42,978 nt of DNA from the NCBI GenBank assembly GCA_038143955.1, contig JAYQMT010000002.1, positions 1-42,978 of the forward strand, written 5' to 3'. Source of the DNA: Porticoccus sp038143955 (GTDB lineage: Bacteria; Pseudomonadota; Gammaproteobacteria; Pseudomonadales; Porticoccaceae). Below, one piece after another: positions 36,153-42,978 of the stretch; the stretch's first letter is position 1; every line of letters starts with the position of its first letter. The notes under the pieces are model-generated. The model was not told the DNA's origin. It searched no databases and saw only the letters and a list, made by a program, of their open reading frames with translations. The position numbers were made by a program, and so were the translations under genes.

Positions 36153-36313
36153 CTACGAGTATTATTCCTGCTTAATCTATTTTAATCTTTAACGCTTATT
36201 TAATTAATAATGTGATGTTACAAATCATAAAACTATATAAATGCTACATTCAAGTAGTTTATGATAACATTTAAAAAATTAATATTTTAATGCTAGAGAG
36301 CTTTTTTTAATTT

Positions 36314-37438
36314 CTATGTATAAATATGATTTGGCAGCTTACCTTTATTTTCAATCCACTCATATGCTTCTAGCGTTTTTTTGCAAGCAGTTTCCCAGGA
36401 GAAATCTTTTTTCATCCACTTTTTACCACGTTGTCCCATATCAACAAGTTGCCTTTCTGGAAGGCTTAAGGCAACTTTAATTGTTCAAACAAAGATACCT
36501 CATCTCCTTCTACCCACCAACCACATCGATTAGTTTGTAAACCAGACCACGGTGTTGCTTTTGTTGCAATAACTGGTATTTCAACAGCAAGACTTTCTGC
36601 AACAGTCATAGCAAAATTTTCTGTTTTTGAGGGAAGCACAAAAAAGATCACAACTTGATAGCAATAAATCTCTTTCCAATCCATATAGAGGTGGTTCAAT
36701 AGTTACTCTACTTAGTTTTAATTTATTAATTAATTTTTCAAGTTCTATTTGATACCCAGACTCGTTAGGGCCTACAATTTTGAGATCCCATTGAGAGAAA
36801 ATTGGTTCTATTCTTGACCATGTTTTTATTAATGTGTCTAAACCTTTTTTAGGGTGCAAACGGCCAATAGAAACTGCAATTTTTTTATCTTTATAAGTTT
36901 TTGCCTTTTTAATATTTGGTATGTTAACCCCATGCGGAATTATAGCTATTGGTGCTTTTAGTCGATAATTTCTAATGTCATCAAATTCACTTTCTGCCGA
37001 GGCAAAAAACAATCGAGCATCAGCTAAAGCTTTTTTTTGGAATAATGAATAAAAAATTTTCTTTTTTATTGGTGAAAATTTTAGGGCATTTTTTGCAAGC
37101 GTTCCATGGGGAGAAATTACGAATTTTGCATTCGTGTTTCTATAAATATTTGGAAACATCCAAAGTCCATGTGTATGCACAATATTAGAACTACTATCTA
37201 ATATATAATTTTTCATATCAGAAGAATAGCCGGACTTGTTTAAAAATGGAATATTAAGGAAATTGTTTCTAAATTTATATTCATTCTGTGAACTAACCCA
37301 GCTATTTGGAGTTGAAGATAAGGATAATATCTGTACATTTTGTTCTAAATTAACTAGGCCTTTAGATAGTTCATTTACGCAATAAGTTATTCCAGAAAAC
37401 AAAACCTCTGTAGATGATACTGTCTGTAAAACATGCAT
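36314..37438 (-). pseudogene. Glycosyltransferase family 4, two frameshifts
   Basis: MHVLQTVSSTEVLFSGITYC, NIVHTHGLWMFPNIYRNTNA, FVISPHGTLAKNALKFSPIK, APIAIIPHGVNIP, AVSIGRLHPKKGLDTLIKTW, then a break near 36640 to FFVLPSKTENFAMTVAESLA (ExFxxxxxE donor site) and VIATKATPWSGLQTNRCGWW, another near 36468 to MGQRGKKWMKKDFSWETACK. The HTHGLW and PHGxLxxxAL motifs are typical of fucosyl/mannosyl-type GT4 enzymes in O-antigen loci. About 375 aa joined. Three bases after the previous gene. Confidence 0.72.
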
Positions 37439-37441
37439 ATT

Positions 37442-38528
37442 TTATATAAACTCTCTAACAAACTTAGTGAATTTTTCAGTCATTTTTGTTGTATTAAAAT
37501 CATTTTCTACAATATTAAGACACTCTTTTGACATACAATCTAATTGACTTGTAGACGATATCATCGAATAAAGTTTAATAGCTAAATCTTCTGGGTCATC
37601 TTGGTTGAAAGTTAACCCAGTAACACCTTCTTTAAATGCAGATATTTCTGGCATATGTCGTAAAGGGTCCGAGTGCACTAAAGATGGCAAACCGTAGGCC
37701 ATAGCATGTATAAGAGACAAACCAATAGACCCTGGATAAACAAAAATTCTACATCTATTAGCTATATTTGAAATTTGTTTTTCATCTGTTAATTTTCCAT
37801 AGTGATTAATTTTGACACCATTGGTAGATTTATATTTATCTAATTTTAAATAAGGATCAAAATTATTATTACCAATAACATTTAAACTAATATTTTTGAT
37901 TTTAGGGTGTTGTAAAGCCTTAAGTAAAATATGAAAACTAGCTTTTCTGTAACTCTTCCCAAAAACAAAATTTCGTAAGATCTAGAGTTTGAATCATACT
38001 TTTTACGTAAACGTCTAATTGGCAAAACATCTATTCCATTATTTAGCCCTACAATTGGACGAGATTCATTTCTTTGTTTTGAGGTTAAATATTTCTTAAC
38101 TTCATCTTCTGTGTAGAATATTATTCCATCGGCAAATTTCATTAATCCTAAACGTAACTTTATACGCCAATTTTTCGAAGTTGAGGATCTATAGTGACCC
38201 CACCATATAATCTTGGCAGCAACTAATTTTGCCTTTAAAACAAATAAAATAGTAGATAAATATCTAGGGTTTCCAGAAACAACTATTATATGATCCTTTT
38301 TGACTGTAAAATATATAAGGTTTTTTTGCCATACAAGACCAAATCCAATTTTTATTACCTTTCCAATACACTTTGACCATGGATATTTAAGAGATGGTGT
38401 TAATTCTCCTAAATCACCTTCACTATGAATAACCATAAAAAAGTTGCCAAACGCAGACGCTAAACATTTAAAAAAAGATATCCTGTATAAAGGAATTGAT
38501 GGTTGTACAAATAAAATTTTTTTCTATA
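37442..38528 (-). pseudogene. Glycosyltransferase (GT-B, group 1), frameshifted; start uncertain
   Basis: Readable from about 38528: KKILFVQPSIPLYRISFFKC, HIIVVSGNPRYLSTILFVLK, AAKIIWWGHYRSSTSKNWRI, FADGIIFYTEDEVKKYL, GLNNGIDVLPIRRLRKKYDS, YEILFLGRVTEK, then a break near 37900 to VIGNNNFDPYLKLDKY, IFVYPGSIGLSLIHAMAYGL with PSLVHSD and HMPEISAFKEG. The (Y)PGxxGLSxxHAMAYGLP block is the donor-binding region of a GT group-1 subfamily common in marine O-antigen clusters. No clean start codon precedes KKILFVQPS (a TAG is in frame), so the 5' end is probably also frame-shifted in an A7 run near 38520. Confidence 0.65.
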
Positions 38529-38536
38529 AACAAAAA

Positions 38537-39673
38537 TCACCTAGAATAGCTAAACAGATAAGCAGTAGAAAAAATGGAACCTAGCAAGTAACTAAAGATA
38601 TAATATTCTGCATTAGATACAAAAAAATTACCTACACCAACACTAATTAAAACTAATAAGCTTGCATAAAAATTTCTGTCTAATTTATTTAAAGCAATAT
38701 TACTTATATTAGGTAAGTTTTGAAGAGTCATCAAAAAATAAGTACTAATAATTATTGAAGTGAAAAGGAAGTTTTGTTCTTCGATATGAAAAAGTAAGTA
38801 AAAAATTATTGAACTAAAATATAGATACGTAATATTTAAAGTCACAGCTAAAAAAATATTAATCATTAACTCTTTATTAAAAACATTTTGCGAGTACTTT
38901 TTGCTCCAAACTGTAATTAGAGGGATATTTAATGAGGCTATAAATGTACGTATTGTTGATGCAATTCTTGTTGAAACATCAAATAATATAATTAGATTAG
39001 TCGCTCCATACGCAAGCAAATTATATTTAATAAGAGGCTCAATACAGGATTGAACAACCGAAGTTCCTATTGAATAAGAATTTTGTGATATTAAAATAGA
39101 CCAATTATATTTTGGAAAGGTATAGTCCCAGCTTTTATTAGTAGTAATTATTAAAACGCATGCAATTCCTATTAAAGTATATGACAATAATGCTAAAATA
39201 ATAATAGGCAAGATTGAGAAATTTAAATGCTTAGCAATAAATAATATCAAAGAAAAAATGATAAATATTATTGTTTGAACCTTACAACGATCAATTAATT
39301 TTCCAAGCCCATCAACCATATTACATAATGCAAGATGTAATTGCATTATAGATGAAAACAAAATAGCTAAATAAAAATAAGTATTAGCATTTGAATAAAA
39401 ACCATAAATTATCATTAATGAAGATATTATAATTAAACCAAGACCATTCAGAAATATAATGTTGGTGCTGTAATGTCCCGAAGCTATAAATTTATTAAAT
39501 AATACACCAGAAAAAATATTTAGAGAAAATATCGCTGATGCAATAGAAAAAGATACAGACCAGTCTACATAATCGACATCATTTGCTGATTTTATTAATG
39601 TACTTAAAAAACTAAATGAAAATAATGCCTGTGAAGCAACTTGCAAAATGGAAAACAATTTTTGATTAAACAT
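38537..39673 (-). CDS. wzx: Wzx-type polysaccharide flippase (MATE/MOP superfamily)
   Basis: 378 aa, intact, very hydrophobic with about 10-12 predicted membrane segments (for example NIIFLNGLGLIIISSLMIIY, TIIFIIFSLILFIAKHLNFS, LLVLISVGVGNFFVSNAEYY). It lacks soluble domains. Wzx proteins share little sequence; the call rests on length, topology, and position in a Wzx/Wzy-type operon next to glycosyltransferases. It would translocate the lipid-linked O-unit. No wzy was found in this minus-strand block. The ATG overlaps the end of the next upstream gene by 8 bases. It is the second export system beside the ABC flippase. Confidence 0.7.
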   Translation of the reverse strand: MFNQKLFSILQVASQALFSFSFLSTLIKSANDVDYVDWSVSFSIASAIFSLNIFSGVLFNKFIASGHYSTNIIFLNGLGLIIISSLMIIYGFYSNANTYFYLAILFSSIMQLHLALCNMVDGLGKLIDRCKVQTIIFIIFSLILFIAKHLNFSILPIIILALLSYTLIGIACVLIITTNKSWDYTFPKYNWSILISQNSYSIGTSVVQSCIEPLIKYNLLAYGATNLIILFDVSTRIASTIRTFIASLNIPLITVWSKKYSQNVFNKELMINIFLAVTLNITYLYFSSIIFYLLFHIEEQNFLFTSIIISTYFLMTLQNLPNISNIALNKLDRNFYASLLVLISVGVGNFFVSNAEYYIFSYLLGSIFSTAYLFSYSR

Positions 39674-40422
39674 ATTCTATATTTTTCATATCACTCATAA
39701 TATGACTTAGATCTGTGCCTTTAGGTAAATAAGTATTTTGATTTGATAAAAAATATGACCAAAGAGAAAAAAAGTTGACCTTGATGCCACTAAAATATCT
39801 GCTGTAGACATACTTAGCATGTTTGATGAAGCAGACAAATTTTGTGACAATTTTATCCTGGGACCAAACATTAACCATTCATTAGAAATTTTGGCATCGC
39901 TAACAAAACAACTTGCATATTAGTTTTAGAGACCAATCTATCGACTGTATCTAGATACCATTGAGTAGGAATTTGAAATGATAAATCAGACTTATTAGCT
40001 TTGTTGAAATCTCCACGGCGAATATGAACAGCGATTTTTCCAGTATTATTAATCGGTTTCTCAAGAGTGTTTAAAAGTAGCCAATTTTTAATGAGGAATT
40101 GAGATTTGTTAATATCATGAAAAAAGTCTCCTAGACCATTATGTATCACAACTTTGTTTTTTAAAAAAAAAACACGTAAGAAATTCACCCAATCATTATA
40201 ATTTCGCCTTTTGAACTCTTTATTATATAACCTTAAATCTTTTTCCCGACGGATTAATGGACCTATTTTTAAATTTAACATAGTAGGGCGAACAAAAACT
40301 TCTTCTTTAATTTTTGCTGCTTGTAAAGCTCTAGTGATTGGAAATAATAAATTACCAAAACCTGGCCCCGGTGATCTTATAAACCCAAGGTCTGGGCTTG
40401 ATAATAGTGGATAGTGATACAT
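39666..40422 (-). pseudogene. Alpha-1,2-fucosyltransferase-like protein (GT11 type), frameshifted
   Basis: MYHYPLLSSPDLGFIRSPGP then GFGNLLFPITRALQAAKIK, LNTLEKPINNTGKIAVHIRR with HIRRGDFNKANKSDLSFQIP (the HxRRGD(Y/F) donor motif of GT11/GT-fucosyltransferases), and QWYLDTVDRLVSKTNMQVVL. A break near 39880 leads to SDAKISNEWLMFGP, and another near 39790 gives the MSTADILVASRSTFFSLWSY block (usual DIxxxSxSSFSxW). About 250 aa joined. GDP-fucose is made by gmd/fcl in the same operon, which supports a fucosyltransferase. It is the first gene of the leftward operon; a related 5' fragment occurs at 42.8-42.96 kb. Confidence 0.65.
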
Positions 40423-41097
40423 TTATTTACTCTCAATTTCATGCATAAATTACTTCATAGTGCATTTTGTCATATTATTAAGCTAAATAAGTTACTCTTT
40501 AAACAGTCTCGTGCGTTCACTCTAATAGATTATTGCTGTAATAATCTTTCATTAGTATTTAATTGCATTAATTGTTTTAATAAAATTTTATATGAAAATG
40601 CCGCAATCAAGTCCCTAACTCCTAAACCAACCAGAACTATTGGTGTTAATGAAATCATATCTATGAAATAACATGATTCAAAAAATTAATTAATGAAAAA
40701 TAATTTTTTAATACTTTTATTACAATTATATATCAGCAAAAATAATTAATTTTTCTTGTTTTGGTAATATTACCTTGAACTAAACTTTTACCTAGAATTT
40801 AAATCTCTTAACTGCTTAATATCCATTTATATTATAAAAAAGACTGAACGACACTACTTTTAGTATATGCGTCCATGACCATCGTTACGAAATCAATAAG
40901 ACAACAGAAGTAAACGCTAATAACACGCTAAAAATCTACGGTTTGTGATAGTATGGTTGATACTATGACAGACTAGCATAGTGAGACGCTATAAAAATAC
41001 TTCCACATATATATTAAACGTTAAAGCAGACGTAGGAAAAACGTGCTGTTCATACGCTTAACAAATCGATAATATAAGAATGATATATAATCGATGG
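40423..41097. other. 675-base AT-rich gap with an inverted repeat
   Basis: No supported gene. Contains the divergent start regions of the leftward operon and of the H-NS-like relic. ATAGTAT (40948-40954), spacer GGTTG, ATACTAT (40960-40966) is a 7-bp-arm inverted repeat that could be an operator. No ops-like element was found upstream of the leftward operon here. Confidence 0.45.
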
Positions 41098-41282
41098 ATG
41101 TGTGAGATAAAATCTTATGAGGAGTTGAAAGCTGAAATGAAGCATTTCAACAGCAGATGGTTGAAGCTAAGAAGAACGAACGTGCAAATGCACTAAGAGG
41201 AGTAAAGCGTCTTTGCAAAGAGTTTGGCTTTACTGCTGGGATGCTGAAAGGCTCGCTAGCTAAAGGGAGAAATATCAAGTGA
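41098..41282 (+). pseudogene. hns-like: Small H-NS-family nucleoid protein, frameshifted relic
   Basis: ATG 41098 reads MCEIKSYEELKAEM; one base later in frame the reading is AFQQQMVEAKKNERANALRG then VKRLCKEFGFTAGMLKGSLA and a TGA at 41280-41282. (S)YEELxAxMEAxQQQMxxAKK...A...VxxLCxEFGFTAGMLKGxLA is the oligomerisation region of small H-NS-family proteins found in Moraxellaceae-like gammaproteobacteria (recognition from memory). The C-terminal DNA-binding AT-hook-like domain (usually tWsGRGrxPxW) is not present, so this may be a short paralogue or a truncation. The stop overlaps the GTG start of the following methyltransferase. Confidence 0.5.
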
Positions 41283-42196
41283 ATAAGATTAAAAAAGCAT
41301 TAAAAAATCCAGGTTATGCAGTGTACGTAATCTTATCTCGAGTTCTGAAAGTTAGTATGCGAGCCAAAGTGTTTGCCCATGCAAAAGAGTACCGTTCGGA
41401 TTCAGAAAACGGAAAATATGCATTGGCAGTAATAAATGCTCTTAAGAACCAGAAATCATTCGATAACTTTAAAAGATCATATTCATATAGAGCAATTTTA
41501 GAGCACGTATCGGAAGAACAGGGACGCTCTTACCTTGATATACTTGAGTCTAGAAACACCTCTATGCTTTCCTTGGGTCTATCAACAGTTTTGAAATCCG
41601 ATGAAGTTGGTAATCCAATAAAGTATCACTACGAAAGATATGAAAAGCCACTTTCTCCTACAACTTTGAGATACTTAAAAGTTGCATCAGATTTAAAAAT
41701 ACTATTCGGACCTGATTTAGGATCAGTCGCAGAGATTGGTTGCGGATACGGAGGGCAAACTTTAGTGAATGATCAGCTTCTAGATGTTCATTCTGTAAGG
41801 TTATTTGACCTACCATTTGTAAATAAGTTAATAGATCGTTATCTAAATGCCCACTTGCTTAAAGGCTCATACTTTACCACTGTCATTAATAAAGAAAAAC
41901 CTCGCGATTATGATCTGGTCATAAGTAACTACGCGTTTTCAGAGCTTCCAAGAATGCTTCAATTGGCTTACATAAAAAAGGTTCTAGCAAAGTCAAAAAA
42001 AGGCTATCTTACTATGAATAGTGGGTTAGGAAACGCTCGTTCAACTGGAAAATTATCTATTGATGAACTAAAACACTTGTTACCAGAATTTAAATTAATA
42101 GAGGAAGAGCCACTGACTGCAAATCAAAACTATATTATCGTTTGGGGTCATTCACAAGATGCTTTAGAACAGCACTTTAAATCTTTTGTAATTTAG
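41279..42196 (+). CDS. Putative sugar O-methyltransferase
   Basis: 305 aa, intact. Matches the sugar O-methyltransferase family found in polysaccharide clusters: KSFDNFKRSYSYRAILEHVS, SPTTLRYLKVASDLKILFGP, SVAEIGCGYGGQTLVNDQLL (SAM motif I, EIGCGYGG), VRLFDLPFVNKLIDRYLN (motif II acid), DYDLVISNYAFSELPRMLQL, and GYLTMNSGLGN. GTG at 41279 with GGGAG about 10 bases upstream. It reads toward the window end, convergent with the relic at 42.8-42.96 kb. The 3' end is followed by AT-rich gap sequence. Acceptor sugar unknown. Confidence 0.75.
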   Translation: MNKIKKALKNPGYAVYVILSRVLKVSMRAKVFAHAKEYRSDSENGKYALAVINALKNQKSFDNFKRSYSYRAILEHVSEEQGRSYLDILESRNTSMLSLGLSTVLKSDEVGNPIKYHYERYEKPLSPTTLRYLKVASDLKILFGPDLGSVAEIGCGYGGQTLVNDQLLDVHSVRLFDLPFVNKLIDRYLNAHLLKGSYFTTVINKEKPRDYDLVISNYAFSELPRMLQLAYIKKVLAKSKKGYLTMNSGLGNARSTGKLSIDELKHLLPEFKLIEEEPLTANQNYIIVWGHSQDALEQHFKSFVI

Positions 42197-42809
42197 AGAC
42201 CTTAAAGAATTGTTTATTGGGAAGTATTAGCTGTAATCAAGTCATATTTTTTTTAATAACAGGCATTTTACTTGGCTGAGTGGCAATAACAGCTTGAGCT
42301 CAACAATGAGCTTAAAGGCAAGCCAAGCGAATTAAAACGCTACAAAAGAAAAAGTGAAGCAAGCTACGTTCTACTATAACCGTGCAGAAGGCTACAGCCG
42401 TAGAGGGAAACATTACACAGCTAAAAAATTCTAAAACTAGAGTGAAAGCCTTTGTGAATATGCGCTAGATATACTCCAAAAAATTCTACTTTATGAAAGC
42501 AGTCTTCGACTTTAGTTTGATAGAGATATTAGTTTTAAAGTAGTTAAGAATTCAAGCATTGGCATCGTTTCAATACTGCGCTTGGTTACCTCACATAGTA
42601 ATGAAAAACTTAGCAACTATAGTAGAATTAATAATCAGTAAAGCGTAAAGCTATTTGTTATTAAACACGTTATTTATAAAATAGGAAGAGACGCAACGCC
42701 AACACCTAAGCTTTCAGTAGTGAGCTAAATAAGCTTATGAAATTAAAGATTAATCTTCTTCTTACAATGTGTAACAAATGATAGAGTAAACTATTGAATT
42801 GCACATTAC
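42197..42809. other. AT-rich gap with a small decayed reading frame
   Basis: At 42270-42434 two frames joined read ELNNELKGKPSELKRYKRKS then TFYYNRAEGYSRRGKHYTAK and KF-stop. The lysine-rich, basic composition and clean end look like the tail of a small conserved protein, but I cannot name it; it carries a TAA (after AEWQ) and a frame change. The rest of the gap has no supported gene. Confidence 0.35.
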
Positions 42810-42959
42810 TTAAACACATACTATGGAGTAGTAGTAAATGGTTGATAGTAAAATCGAAATAATCAACGTTACTCGTGAAAATGATAAATTGCCAAAGCCT
42901 TGAACTAGTACTCTTACTAAGCCAATTTCAAAAGTTAATAAAAGTGGATAATGATACAT
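42810..42959 (-). pseudogene. 5' fragment of a fucosyltransferase-like gene, diverged copy
   Basis: A 49-codon frame from ATG 42959 leftward: MYHYPLLLTFEIGLVRVLVQ then GFGNLSFSRVT and unrelated residues to a TAA at 42810-42812. It aligns without gaps to the first 25 codons of the gene at 39666-40422 (MYHYPLL...GFGNL). Over the 83 bases 42883-42965 against 40346-40428 I count 59 identities (71%). Only the 5' end remains, so this is a remnant of a homologous gene. Confidence 0.6.
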
Positions 42960-42978
42960 CTATTTGAACTCATATACG

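Noticed and set aside
40414..40671. 85-codon plus-strand frame starting at 40414
   Set aside because: Begins inside the start of the minus-strand fucosyltransferase-like gene and has no recognisable domain; probably chance in AT-rich sequence.
1..42978. CRISPR arrays, tRNA or rRNA genes, insertion sequences
   Set aside because: No regularly spaced repeats, no cloverleaf-like sequence, and no transposase motif or terminal inverted repeats were recognised on reading both strands.

Overview
The window is almost entirely a surface-polysaccharide (O-antigen/capsule-type) biosynthesis locus. The protein families (RfaH-type antiterminator, MarR-family EPS-associated regulator, TviB/WbpP, WbpM/FlaA1, PseB/PseC, WecA-type and PglC-type initiating transferases) fit a Gammaproteobacterium. 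No rRNA or housekeeping gene is present, so a finer assignment is not possible from the sequence. Base composition is strongly mosaic: about 2.1-11.7 kb is visibly GC-richer, while 0-1 kb, 12-21 kb and 27.5-43 kb are AT-rich. This suggests assembly from several sources.

Layout. (1) 0-1.3 kb: an rfaH-like gene on the minus strand running off the left edge, then a regulatory region with a 9-bp-arm palindrome, a hairpin carrying an ops-like element, and a MarR-type EPS regulator. (2) 1.5-4.2 kb: a truncated ugd, an intact PglK-like ABC flippase and a HAD-phosphatase relic. (3) 4.3-9.3 kb: a translationally coupled cassette of methyltransferase, CMP-sugar synthetase, NeuB-like synthase without the usual C-terminal SAF domain, a CBS-domain/nucleotide-sugar-dehydrogenase fusion, and a GT-B glycosyltransferase. 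This is the most unusual unit in the window. (4) 9.5-12.1 kb: pseudaminic-acid genes, with pseB, a pseC interrupted by a short palindromic repeat, and small remnants of a PseF/SpsF-like gene and pseI. (5) 12.1-21.7 kb: AT-rich glycosyltransferases, a GDP-mannose-dehydratase-like gene, a Wzy-type polymerase and several relics. (6) 21.9-27.4 kb: tviB, a 5'-truncated wbpP, a PglA-like glycosyltransferase, a PglC-like initiating transferase, a PglD-like acetyltransferase and a PglE-like aminotransferase. (7) 27.5-40.4 kb, minus strand: WbpM/PglF-like dehydratase, uronate epimerase, WecA-type transferase, fcl, gmd, six glycosyltransferases or acetyltransferases, Wzx and a fucosyltransferase-like gene. 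(8) 40.4-43 kb: an H-NS-like relic, an intact sugar O-methyltransferase and a diverged duplicate of the 5' end of the fucosyltransferase-like gene.

Function. Together the genes supply activated sugars (nonulosonate-type, bacillosamine-type, uronic acids, GDP-fucose), two kinds of lipid-carrier initiation enzyme (monotopic PglC-like and polytopic WecA-like), two kinds of export system (ABC PglK-like and Wzx) and one polymerase. They look like two or three partly redundant clusters superimposed.

Integrity. More than half of the genes are broken. Many breaks are single-base frame changes in or near A, T or C runs of 6-9 and could be sequencing or assembly error. Others cannot be homopolymer error: in-frame nonsense codons (ugd, pseF, pseI, HAD, a GT relic) and clean loss of whole domains (ugd, wbpP, pseF/pseI, a Zn-ribbon methyltransferase). 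I read the locus as truly decaying in parts, with homopolymer error possibly added. All identifications are by reading motifs; no database search was run.
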